Assembly: GCF_018327705.1 (NCBI RefSeq)
Contig: NZ_BNEM01000002.1
Coordinates: 372,001-436,000, forward strand
Reading direction: 5' to 3'
DNA from: Catellatospora sp. TT07R-123
GTDB lineage: Bacteria; Actinomycetota; Actinomycetes; Mycobacteriales; Micromonosporaceae
Length of the DNA stretch: 64,000 nucleotides
The position numbers were made by a program, and so were the translations under genes. Position 1 is the stretch's first letter; every line of letters starts with the position of its first letter. This document shows positions 8,247-16,294 of this stretch, in pieces. The notes under the pieces were generated by a model that ran no database searches, was not told the origin of the DNA, and saw nothing but the letters and a program-made list of their open reading frames with translations.

Positions 8247-9148
8247 CGGATGTCTGCCTTTCCGGCCGTCAGCTGGAGGAACACGTTCTCTAGGTCGCGC
8301 CGCTCGACGGTCAGCTCGTGGATCTCGGCGCCGGCCCGCATCGCCGCCGCACCGATCGTCGGCCCGTCCGCGCCGACGATCCGCAGCGCTCCGCCCTCGG
8401 CGGGCGTGGCCGTGACCGCGGCGCCCAGCTCGGCCAGCAGCGCGTCCGGGCGGGGCGTGCGCACGAGCAGCTGCGCGCCGCCGGCCGAGTCGATGACCTG
8501 CGCCATCGGACCCTGCTGGATCAGCTTGCCCGCCGCGATGATCACGACGTCGTCGGCCAGCAGCTCCATCTCGGACAGCAGGTGGCTGGAGACGAGGACC
8601 GTGCGGCCCTCGTCGGCGAGCGACTTGAGCAGGCCCCGCATCCACCGGATGCCCTCGGGGTCCAGGCCGTTGGCGGGCTCGTCCAGGATGAGCACGTCCG
8701 GGTCGCCCAGCAGCGCCGCGGCGATGCCCAGCCGCTGGCGCATGCCCAGCGAGTAGCCCTTGAACTTGCGGTTCGCGGCCGGGGTCAGCCCGACCGTGTC
8801 CAGCACGTCGTCGGCCCGGCCGGCGGGGATCCCGGCCGCGTCGCACAGCATGCGCAGGTGGTTGCGGCCGGTGCGGCCGCGGTGCGCGCCCGACGCCTCC
8901 AGCAGCGCGCCGACCTTGCGGATGGGGTCGGTGAGGTCGGCGTAGCGCCGTCCCCCGATGGTCGCGGTCCCCGTCGTGGGACGGACCAGGTTCAGCACCA
9001 TGCGCAGGGTGGTCGTCTTGCCCGCGCCGTTCGGCCCCAGGAAGCCGGTGACCCGGCCGGGGCTGACGGTGAACGACAGGTCGTCGACCGCGCGCACGTT
9101 CTTGTACAGCTTCGTCAGTCCGCTGACAGCGATACCATCGTCGGCCAC
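8243..9148 (-). CDS. ABC transporter ATP-binding protein
   Basis: A 301-residue ATPase of the DRA/CcmA-like export group. The nucleotide-binding motifs are complete: Walker A GPNGAGKT (38-45), signature YSLGMRQRL (132-140), Walker B LILDEP (153-158) and the H-loop His at 189. The C-terminal 80 residues form the extra domain typical of this group. Translation starts at GTG 9148, with GGGGAG upstream. It is the first gene of a two-gene exporter operon and has its own promoter upstream. Confidence 0.92.
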   Translation of the reverse strand: MADDGIAVSGLTKLYKNVRAVDDLSFTVSPGRVTGFLGPNGAGKTTTLRMVLNLVRPTTGTATIGGRRYADLTDPIRKVGALLEASGAHRGRTGRNHLRMLCDAAGIPAGRADDVLDTVGLTPAANRKFKGYSLGMRQRLGIAAALLGDPDVLILDEPANGLDPEGIRWMRGLLKSLADEGRTVLVSSHLLSEMELLADDVVIIAAGKLIQQGPMAQVIDSAGGAQLLVRTPRPDALLAELGAAVTATPAEGGALRIVGADGPTIGAAAMRAGAEIHELTVERRDLENVFLQLTAGKADIR

Positions 9149-9170
9149 CGACCAGCTCCCCTTCCGTCCG

Positions 9171-9219
9171 ATGCATAGAAGCGTGATGCATAGTAGTTCT
9201 AGGTATCGGCGGGACGCAA
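9171..9219 (-). promoter_or_regulatory. Promoter with direct repeats upstream of ABC exporter
   Basis: Read on the minus strand there is a -35 TTGCGT (9214-9219), an 18-bp spacer and a -10 TACTAT (9190-9195), a good housekeeping-type promoter with a predicted start near 9183. Overlapping the -10 and the early transcript are two direct copies of CTATGCATC, about 15 bp apart (roughly 9170-9194). They could be sites for an unlinked regulator of the exporter. Confidence 0.55.
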
Positions 9220-9248
9220 GAACCGGGTGGCGCGGTCGGTCGGGCAGG

Positions 9249-9935
9249 TCAGACCGTGGCGATCTCGAAGTGCATCGGGGCGGCCAGGTCGGCCGGTCCG
9301 CCCAGGCACAGCAGGTCGACGTCGGTGGGCTGCGCCCGCAGGCCGGTCAGCGCCTGGGCGAGCGGATCGCGGACGTCGAGGCCGACGGTGAGGAACGAGT
9401 GCCGCCCGTGCAGCCGGTTGCAGGCGGCTACGAGCAGGGCACGCAACGTATGTGGATCGGGTGCGCACGGGTTGACCACCGTGCGGTAGCTCAGTTCCCC
9501 GCCCGGTCGCGGCAGGCGGGGCGCCCGCAGCAGCGGGGCCGCGACGTTGAACGCGACCCGGGCGGCGGCCAGCCGGGGCGAGTAGCCGGTGACGCGCATC
9601 TGCTTGATGGCGTGCTGGTCCCACAGGCCGACGAACCCGGCGAGCCCGCCGCCGGGACGCCGGGCCACCAGGTAGTCCAGGTCGGGCCGGGTGAGCGGGA
9701 ACGCGTCGCAGACCGGGGCGAACTGGCGGGCGGCGGCCGTACGGTGCCACAGGTCGACCATCTCGGGCTCGTCCGCCGGACCGGCCGCCGACACGGTGAG
9801 GTCGCCGGGCGGGACGCGGCGGCGGGTCAGCAGGTCGATGCTGTGCGATCTGATGACGGCCCGCCGCCGGATGCCGGGCTCGACCCGCTGCCGCAGCATG
9901 TCGACGGCGTCGTTGCCCGCCAGAACCGTTGCCAT
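9249..9935 (-). pseudogene. GNAT acetyltransferase, 5'-truncated remnant
   Basis: The 228 readable codons match the second half of a two-part actinomycete GNAT protein: the sequence from about residue 40 (PPGDLTVSAAGPADEPEMV) is the second domain, and LVARRPGGGLAGFVGLWDQ is its core. What precedes (ATVLAGNDAVDMLRQR) looks like the very end of the first GNAT domain. No acetyl-CoA-binding R/Q-x-x-G-x-G/A motif or first-domain strands are found upstream in any frame. The upstream DNA runs straight into a TnpB transposon. I infer that the 5' half was lost when mobile DNA arrived; a shortened but translated protein remains possible. Confidence 0.6.
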
Positions 9936-10345
9936 AGCGCGCGTCCGGGCCGCCTGGCTCGCGTGCGACGCCGCGATGGCGGTGGGAACAGATGCACCTT
10001 GGGGTCGCCGACATAGCCGAGGAGGGTGGGGGCGGCCGCGACAGGTGATCGCGCTGTCGTCACCGTCGTCGGCTCCGACCCACAAGGTGTCACCGGAGTG
10101 CCCATTGAGCGCGGCATAACCGACTTGCCGGCCGCTGCGCAATGACGGGTCGCCCACCATTGCGCAGCGGGCTGCCAAGCATTCAACCGACACCCAAGTC
10201 GGTGGCTCGCATGGCAAGCGGGGACCACGCCCCGCCAGCTCCCATGAGTCGTCGAGCCCGGCGTCGGAGTAACATCTGTTGCTGGCAGGTATTGTCGCAC
10301 CCGGCGACTAGCCTGAACGTTGTGTCCGATGTGGGTTGTCAAGTC
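9936..10345. other. Gene-free stretch between GNAT remnant and tnpB
   Basis: About 400 bp without a supported gene. The first 60-80 bp (minus strand) may be decayed acetyltransferase sequence. The rest is likely the left flank of the TnpB element and contains a strong inverted repeat (listed separately) and a small hairpin CCGAC-N6-GTCGG at 10187-10202. Open frames here give no recognisable protein. Confidence 0.5.
10132..10170. repeat. 12-bp perfect inverted repeat, possible transposon-end hairpin
   Basis: CCGCTGCGCAAT (10132-10143) and its exact reverse complement (10159-10170) flank a 15-nt loop. It lies about 180 bp before the tnpB start. IS200/IS605-type ends carry subterminal hairpins, so this may mark the left end; a terminator is the alternative. 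Confidence 0.45.
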
Positions 10346-11701
10346 GTGGTACAGGGTTATCGCTTCGCTTTGGATCCGACTCCCGCGCAGGACCGCGACC
10401 TGCGTCGGCATGCCGGAGCAGGTCGATTTGCGTTCAACTGGGCATTGACCGCAGTCCGCACCAATTTCGACCAGCGTGCCGCCGAACGCACCTACGGCCT
10501 CACCGAACAGCAACTGACTCCCGCGCTGGACTGGACCCTGCCCGCTCTGCGACGCGCCTGGAATATAGCCAAGCCGCAGGTGGCGCCGTGGTGGTCAGAG
10601 TGTTCGAAGGAGGCCTTCAATACTGGTTTGCATGGACTGGCCAAGGCTTTAGGCAACTGGTCAGCCTCCCGCAGTGGCCGCCGCGCTGGACCCCGGGTCG
10701 GGTTCCCCAGGCTCAAGTCCCGCCGTCGGGCCGTGCCGTCGGTGCGCTTTACCACCGGCACGATCCGGGTCGAGGACACCCGCCACCACGTGACCCTGCC
10801 CAGGCTGGGCCGTATCCGTACCCACGAGTCGACTCGCAAACTCGCCCGACGTCTGCACGCGGGCACCGCCCGCATCCTGTCGGCCACGGTCCGGCACACC
10901 GGCGGGCGCTGGCACGTGTCGTTCACCGCGGAGGTCACCCGCACTACCCGCACCCCCGCGCATCCGCAGCAGACCGTCGGCGTAGACGTCGGTATCGCGA
11001 GCCTGGCGGTCCTGTCAACCGGCCAGATCGTGCCCAACCTCCGCCACCTGGCCGCCGCGTCCAGCAGGCTACGCAGCGCCGCCCGGACCCTGTCCCGCAG
11101 GCAGGGCCCCGACCGGCGCACCGGACAGCAACCGTCCCGCCGCTGGCAGCAGGCCAAGACCCGCCTGGCCCGCGCGCACGCCCGGGTCGCGAACCTGCGT
11201 ACCGACGGCCTGCACAAACTCACCACCACCCTGGCCGCGACGTACGGCACCGTGGTGGTCGAGGACCTCAACGTCGCGGGCATGTTGGCGAATCGACGGC
11301 TGGCCCGGCACATCGGCGACGCCGGCTGGGCCACCCTGCGACGGCAACTGGAATACAAGACCGCCTGGAACGGCGGGCGGGTGGTCGTCGCCGACCGCTG
11401 GTTCGCATCCTCGAAAACATGTTCGTCCTGCGGCGCGGCGAAACCCAAGCTGCCACTGCAAGAACGGACCTACCGATGCGAGCACTGCGGCTTGCGCATT
11501 GACCGCGACCTGAACGCAGCGATCAACCTGAAGCAGTACGTCGACCGGAGTGGCCGGCAGACGCAAAACGGCCGTGGAGCCGACCGTAAGACCGCCCCTG
11601 TGGCGGCAGGTGGCTGTGAAGCGACCACCCCGCACCACCATGGTGGGTCAGACGGGGACCGTCGACCGGCAACGGCCGACAGCAACACGAGCGCTCACTA
11701 G
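10346..11701 (+). CDS. tnpB: TnpB RNA-guided nuclease homologue (IS200/IS605 or IS607-type orfB)
   Basis: A 451-residue TnpB. The RuvC-like catalytic set is intact: D214 in VGVDVGIAS, E306 in VVVEDLNVAGM and D388 in DRDLNAAIN. A four-cysteine zinc finger is present as CSSCG and CEHCG between the last two. TnpB proteins are transposon-encoded nucleases guided by an RNA made from the element's 3' end. No TnpA transposase is adjacent, so the element is either mobilised in trans or immobile. The GTG at 10346 begins the conserved VVQGYRFALDPTPAQ; GTG 10322 is an alternative. The C-terminal tail appears to change frame around 11635-11650: the expected QTGTV-type ending is read in the next frame. 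Confidence 0.88.
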   Translation: MVQGYRFALDPTPAQDRDLRRHAGAGRFAFNWALTAVRTNFDQRAAERTYGLTEQQLTPALDWTLPALRRAWNIAKPQVAPWWSECSKEAFNTGLHGLAKALGNWSASRSGRRAGPRVGFPRLKSRRRAVPSVRFTTGTIRVEDTRHHVTLPRLGRIRTHESTRKLARRLHAGTARILSATVRHTGGRWHVSFTAEVTRTTRTPAHPQQTVGVDVGIASLAVLSTGQIVPNLRHLAAASSRLRSAARTLSRRQGPDRRTGQQPSRRWQQAKTRLARAHARVANLRTDGLHKLTTTLAATYGTVVVEDLNVAGMLANRRLARHIGDAGWATLRRQLEYKTAWNGGRVVVADRWFASSKTCSSCGAAKPKLPLQERTYRCEHCGLRIDRDLNAAINLKQYVDRSGRQTQNGRGADRKTAPVAAGGCEATTPHHHGGSDGDRRPATADSNTSAH

Positions 11702-11875
11702 AGTGCGCTTGGACGCAACGGTGGTAGTACTCGCGCCAGCTGGCGCGCACGAACTGGGCGAGGTCGTCGCTCAGATCTGGTGTGCGAGCTGTCAACGACG
11801 GCCGAAACGTGACCCCCTAGCGACGGGCGGGTTCTAGTACTTGTCGCAACACCCTTGATCATGTGAGGCGTGTTG

Positions 11876-12200
11876 ATGGCGCGACGTGGGCGGAAACGGC
11901 GGCTCGAACTCGAGTCGGAGTACTGGCGACTGGTGACCTCAGGGTTAGGCACGGTCGAGGCCTGCCGACTGTTGAAGATCGGGCGCAAGACCGGCTATCG
12001 ATGGCGTGCGGAGTGCGGCGGCCTGCCGCCGGCGCGAGTGTCGGAGGATGCCCGTTCCAGAAGGTATCTGTCGCTACTGGGCCGGAGTTCCAAGAACCGC
12101 CGCGACCCGGAAGGGCCCCGGCTGACGCTGTGGTCCTTTGCCGGACCGCGATCCACTCGACAGCGGTCTGGCCAGCGCCGAGATCGCGCAGCGTGGTGTG
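11876..12200 (+). pseudogene. IS30-family transposase, N-terminal remnant
   Basis: Codons from ATG 11876 to about 12079 read as the N-terminus of an actinomycete IS30-family transposase, with RLELESEYWRLVTSGLG and a helix-turn-helix region EACRLLKIGRKTGYRWRAE. After SRRYLSLL the similarity stops and the reading frame wanders to a stop without any DDE catalytic domain. The sequence just upstream (from about 11840) may be the left terminal repeat of the element. It is a dead fragment. Confidence 0.65.
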
Positions 12201-12485
12201 AAGTTCTCTCGCTACAGCTGACACCATATCCATCTATAGCGGATAAACCGCGCATCACTCACCCGGGGGACGTCGCCGGTAGGCGAGGGTACGGTCGGCG
12301 AACCGATGCATCCAGCACAGCAACCCACTACCCGATCGGTGAGCAAGCTATCCGGACCTTCGCCGCGCCTACCCCGATGCGGTATAACTCGGTGAAGTGA
12401 CCAGCGTTGAAGGGTGGATTGTGCCCAGCTCCTTTCCCCGTCTCCACCCTCACGTCTGTACTGAAGCAGACCGCGGTGGTCACCT

Positions 12486-13502
12486 GTGACCGGACCACTT
12501 CCTCCCGGTGTCATCGGGTATCGCGGCGGCGACAACACTCCGCTGCGATGGTCGCTTTTCAAAGCATGGGATGAACGCTGCTACTCTTGTGGCAGGCCAC
12601 TAACCTTCCCCGAGGTCGAAATCGATCACATCATTCCGCGCGATACCGACCCCAATCGATTAGCAGATTTAATCAAGCTGCACGGCCTGCATGACGACTT
12701 CCACGTCGACCGACCCGCCAATCTCGCACCCGCGTGCAGCCACTGCAACAGCAGAAAGTCCAACCGGGATCTACTCGCCGCGCTCATAACGACCACGCTT
12801 CTTGACGCCGCTACCGGTCATGCGGCCAAGGTCGAGCGACACGCCCGAAGTTACCCCAGCGCCAGCGCCATAGCCAAAGCATTCGTCAAGGCCCGATACG
12901 CAAATCCGTATGACCCAAGGATCCGTCAAGTCTTCATAGAACATGCTCCCGAGATCGTACGGATCTTCGGGCAGATCGACGAGGAAAAGGCCAGCGACTT
13001 CGCGTCCTTGCGTCACCTGGACGTGAGCGGGCAGGCAGTGATCATCTCGATTGACAAGCTGGGACGTTTTGCGTTACGCGTAGTTACCGACATCTGTGCC
13101 GACTCGGTTGAATGCATCATCGAGTCGGTCTTGGACCAGTTGATCACCGGACTTGACCAACGCACCGAAACATACTGCCGCGAAAGCTTATGGGTGGGCA
13201 CGCCGACGCTGGCCGCAGCGAACACTCTCCATTTGATTGTCACTTCCCACCACCGTGATGGTCCGGCCGTTGTCATCCGATTTCTCGGCGGACTCCTGCG
13301 AGAATTCGACGTCGCAGAGGACATGATCGACCCGAGTTTCGCCAGGCGAGGACACTATACGGCACCAGAGAGAGTGCAGGTCGGCGTCACTTTCGAGATG
13401 ACGGTGCGATGGAATCTCGCAGCACCAGGCGACGCAGCACGCACCGTCGTCATCGATTCTGCGGAATACGAATTCGACGAGATCGCAGAAGTCTTTCCGT
13501 GA
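12486..13502 (+). CDS. HNH endonuclease domain protein
   Basis: A 338-residue protein with a clear HNH nuclease domain in residues 28-95: a zinc pair C32/C35 (CYSCG), the catalytic EIDHIIPR with D47/H48, N79, and a second zinc pair C84/C87 in ACSHCNSRKSN. HNH nucleases cut DNA with one metal ion. The C-terminal 240 residues are not recognised; they are partly hydrophilic with predicted strands. GTG at 12486 is the start. Codon use is visibly less G/C-biased than in neighbours, and the gene sits between transposon remnants, so recent acquisition is likely. A role in phage or plasmid defence is possible but not shown. Confidence 0.78.
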   Translation: MTGPLPPGVIGYRGGDNTPLRWSLFKAWDERCYSCGRPLTFPEVEIDHIIPRDTDPNRLADLIKLHGLHDDFHVDRPANLAPACSHCNSRKSNRDLLAALITTTLLDAATGHAAKVERHARSYPSASAIAKAFVKARYANPYDPRIRQVFIEHAPEIVRIFGQIDEEKASDFASLRHLDVSGQAVIISIDKLGRFALRVVTDICADSVECIIESVLDQLITGLDQRTETYCRESLWVGTPTLAAANTLHLIVTSHHRDGPAVVIRFLGGLLREFDVAEDMIDPSFARRGHYTAPERVQVGVTFEMTVRWNLAAPGDAARTVVIDSAEYEFDEIAEVFP

Positions 13503-14089
13503 ATTTCACCCAGTGCGCCCGCTTTCCTCATTGCCGGTATTATTCAATCGTCACAAGAAGGATCAAGATCCCGTCCGTACTCGGGAGAAGGTCGAGAACG
13601 GGCAGGGTGACGATCCCCCCGGGGGCGGCGAGCCCTGGCGGGCTGCCTCCGGAATTCCCGGTTACCGGCGATCTGGGCATGTGTACCACGACACCATGTC
13701 GGGATCACGCATCGGAGTGAGCGCAACGAGTTGAACAAACACCGGTTTGGCCATGAAGGGCACAAGAACAACATGATAGTCGTCATCGGGATGGGTTTAG
13801 GAATATTCGAGTTGATCGAGGCTGGCTATGAGGAAGGCCAAGATGAAGCCATCCAGTTCCGTCGCATCGATCCGTGGATTGCCAAGGCAAGGGCCCGATT
13901 TCGGGAATCTGCAGTTGTAACGCAACGACCCTTGTGATTTCATTCCTGGACAACAGCTTTGTCCGCCTACAACGCGTCGTTAGCTAATCCAGCCGAGATG
14001 GCTCAGGCCCAGTTGCAGGGCGAAACGGCACGCCGACTGTGGCACGGTCGAAGCCGTCTGCCCATCCCGGCGTGTACCTCTCGGCGTTC
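13503..14089. other. Gene-free, lower-GC stretch after HNH gene
   Basis: About 590 bp with no supported gene. A 68-codon open frame from TTG 13731 to 13937 (containing MIVVIGMGLGIFELIEAGYE) is the best candidate, but it lacks a clear ribosome site or recognisable family. The base composition resembles the HNH gene rather than the flanking chromosome, so it is probably part of the same acquired segment. Confidence 0.5.
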
Positions 14090-15163
14090 TCAGTATCCGA
14101 TGGCCTCCCGCAGCAGCAGCACGGTGCCGCGCCCCGGGCGGGGTTCGGCGTTGAGCACGAGTAGGCGGTTGACGGCGCTCGGCATCCCGTACACCGCCTG
14201 GGCGCGGGCGCTCTCCAGCGGGAGGGCGTGCTCCTCGATCCGGCGCAGCGCGGTGTCCAGGTCGGGCACCACCTTCTGCGCGCCGACGATCCAGACCGCG
14301 TGGGCGGCGCCGCCCGCGTTGGCGGGCAGCTGGCTGCCGCTGCCCGAGGCGAGGACGAGCGAGCCGGTCTCGGTGACCGCGGCGACGCTGTTGACGACGA
14401 AGTCGGGGCAGGCCAGCAGCCTGCGGATCTCGTCGGCGCCGGTGGCGCGGTCGATGCCCAGGACGCGCGGCCTGATGGCGTCGTACCGGCCGCCGGTGTT
14501 GATGTCCTCGTCGATGCCGGACAGCCGCAGGGTCTCGCTGGCGCCGGTGAGCACGCTGGCGCCCTCGTGGATCAGGGTCCGGACGCGGGCGCGCGCGGCC
14601 GCGGCGTCGTCGAGGATCTCGGCGGCGAAGCCGTTGGCACGCAGCGCGGCGGCCGCCCGCTCCAGCCGGCCGGCCGACGCCGGTTCGGCGAAGGACCCGG
14701 CCGGGCCGGTCTCGGTGTCCCGTACCGGGTGGGGGGCCGTGCCCGCCAGCGGGGAGGTGTCGAGGTATCTGACCTCGTACACCCGCTCGGTGAACTTCCA
14801 GCCTTCCGCGGTGCGCTGGTAGCGGTCGTGGTAGACGGCGTAGTTCAGGCCCTGGCGCCCGTCGACGGTCCGCGCGATCTCCTGGATGTAGGCGCGGCCG
14901 GTCGCGGTGTCGCCGTCGAGCACGACCGTGCCGGGATGCGTGTTCTGTACGAAGAAGTCCCACTGCCGTTGCAGCCGCTCGCCTCCGGCGCGGATCGCCT
15001 CGCGGCCGACCAGTTCGACGGGGATGTTGGGCATGCGCAGGGCGCCGTCCGGGGTGAACAGCGACGCCAGGCGGGGCCGGTCGCGCATCATCGCCGCATC
15101 GGTGAACTCGCCGCGCAGTGCCTCGATCTCGACGCGGTCCGCGACGGCCTGGAAGTCGTTCAT
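14090..15163 (-). CDS. SnoaL-like / LUD domain fusion protein
   Basis: A 357-residue protein made of two parts. Residues 5-135 are a SnoaL/NTF2-like cone domain (DRPRLASLFTPDGALRMP and RYQRTAEGWKFTERVYEVRY). Residues 165-350 are a LUD domain, the fold of LutC/YkgG proteins (VLTGASETLRLSGI, PDFVVNSVAAVTETGSLVLA, WIVGAQKVVPDLDTALRRI), linked in other bacteria to lactate utilisation. This combination is unusual. AAAGGA precedes the ATG at 15163. It is divergent from an ECF41 sigma factor that itself ends in a SnoaL-like domain, and both appear to share a mirrored promoter, so this gene is probably the sigma factor's target. Confidence 0.82.
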   Translation of the reverse strand: MNDFQAVADRVEIEALRGEFTDAAMMRDRPRLASLFTPDGALRMPNIPVELVGREAIRAGGERLQRQWDFFVQNTHPGTVVLDGDTATGRAYIQEIARTVDGRQGLNYAVYHDRYQRTAEGWKFTERVYEVRYLDTSPLAGTAPHPVRDTETGPAGSFAEPASAGRLERAAAALRANGFAAEILDDAAAARARVRTLIHEGASVLTGASETLRLSGIDEDINTGGRYDAIRPRVLGIDRATGADEIRRLLACPDFVVNSVAAVTETGSLVLASGSGSQLPANAGGAAHAVWIVGAQKVVPDLDTALRRIEEHALPLESARAQAVYGMPSAVNRLLVLNAEPRPGRGTVLLLREAIGY

Positions 15164-15202
15164 CGGAGTTCCTTTCGGTCTTGTCGTCGTCCTCACCGGT
15201 AC

Positions 15203-15267
15203 GACAACGCAGCCCGGCGGAATGTGAGGCGGCGCGCGGACCTCACATTCCGGTGTGCTGTCCGGTC
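15203..15267. promoter_or_regulatory. Mirror-image divergent ECF41-type promoters
   Basis: A 12-bp perfect inverted repeat (15218-15229 and 15241-15252) gives CCTCACATTCCG reading outward on both strands. On the plus strand TCACA (15243-15247) is followed after exactly 16 bp by GGTC (15264-15267). On the minus strand TCACA (15223-15227) is followed after exactly 16 bp by TGTC (15203-15206). This resembles my recollection of the ECF41 promoter, a TGTCACA-like -35 and a CGTC-like -10 about 16 bp apart. Predicted transcript starts give roughly 30-40 nt leaders for both genes. Confidence 0.68.
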
Positions 15268-15310
15268 GAAAGGGGGTACAGGCACGGCGAGCGAGGGAGA
15301 CGTCCGGACC

Positions 15311-16246
15311 ATGACCACCAGTACCGAGCCTGGCGGGGACCAGCGCGACCCCGGTCTCAGCGCGATCATGGGCGAGCGGCGCCGCCTGATCAACCTCGCA
15401 TACCGGCTCCTCGGATCCCTCGCCGAGGCCGAAGACGTCGTGCAGGAGACCTACACCCGCTGGTATGCCATGCCGGAGCGGGAGCAGCAGGCCGTCGGCT
15501 CGCCCGGCGCCTGGCTGATGACCGTCGCCAGCCGCCTCTGCCTGAACCTGCTCGGCTCGGCGCGGGCCAGGCGGGAGACGTACGTGGGCGACTGGATCCC
15601 CGAGCCGCTGCCCGGGTCGGCGGGCTGGGCGGCCGGGCGTTCCGGCGGCGGGGTCGACCCGGCCGACCAGGTCACGCTCGACGAGTCCGTGACGATGGCC
15701 TTCCTGGTGGTCCTCGACGCGATGACCCCGGCCGAGCGCGTCGCGTTCGTGCTGCACGACGTCTTCCGGTATCCCTTCGGCGAGGTCGCCGAGATCGTCG
15801 GCCGCACTCCGGCGGCGTGCCGCCAACTGGCCTCGTCGGCCCGTCGGCGGGTCCGCACCGCACGCACTCCGGCGGGCCCGAGTGCCGGGCAGGCCGCCGT
15901 CGTCAGGCGGTTCCGGACGGCTTGGGCGGCCAAGGACGTCGACGCCCTGATCAGCCTGCTCGACCCCGACGCCACCGCGACCGCCGACGGCGGCGGACTG
16001 GCCCCCACCCACCTGCACCCGATCGTGGGCGGCGTGCGGATCGCCCGTGCCTACGTCGAGATCGCGCAGGTGGCGGGTGATCGCACGACGTTCTCGGAGT
16101 GCACGGTCAACGGCCTGCCCGGCCTGGTCGCGCACCAGGACGGCGACGTCGCGACGGTGTTCGCGTTCGAGATCGCGGGCGACCGGATCAGGCGCATCTG
16201 GGCGGTACGCAACCCCGAGAAGCTCCGGCCCTGGCGGATCGGCTGA
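15311..16246 (+). CDS. ECF41-group RNA polymerase sigma factor with SnoaL-like C-terminus
   Basis: A 311-residue extracytoplasmic-function sigma factor. Region 2 is at residues 20-90 (DVVQETYTRWY) and region 4 at 130-182 (EIVGRTPAACRQLASSARRRV). The linker has WIPEP at 95-99, matching the ECF41 WLPEP-type motif. The C-terminal SnoaL-like extension (195-311) carries DGGG at 226-229, the other ECF41 hallmark. In this group the C-terminal domain acts in place of an anti-sigma factor. The sigma factor probably reads its own promoter and that of the divergent SnoaL-LUD gene. A GAGGGAG ribosome site lies before ATG 15311. Confidence 0.9.
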   Translation: MTTSTEPGGDQRDPGLSAIMGERRRLINLAYRLLGSLAEAEDVVQETYTRWYAMPEREQQAVGSPGAWLMTVASRLCLNLLGSARARRETYVGDWIPEPLPGSAGWAAGRSGGGVDPADQVTLDESVTMAFLVVLDAMTPAERVAFVLHDVFRYPFGEVAEIVGRTPAACRQLASSARRRVRTARTPAGPSAGQAAVVRRFRTAWAAKDVDALISLLDPDATATADGGGLAPTHLHPIVGGVRIARAYVEIAQVAGDRTTFSECTVNGLPGLVAHQDGDVATVFAFEIAGDRIRRIWAVRNPEKLRPWRIG

Positions 16247-16263
16247 GACGGGTCTGCACCAGG

Positions 16264-16292
16264 CTGGGCGCCTCCCGGGGGGAGGCGCCCAG
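16264..16292. terminator. Bidirectional hairpin terminator
   Basis: A 13-bp perfect stem, CTGGGCGCCTCCC and its complement, with a 3-nt G loop, lies between the convergent sigma factor (stop 16246) and aldo/keto reductase (stop 16295) genes. Confidence 0.85.
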
Positions 16293-16294
16293 CG

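Noticed and set aside
13731-13937. 68-codon open frame with a TTG start
   Set aside because: No family and no convincing ribosome site; kept only as a note in the gene-free stretch.
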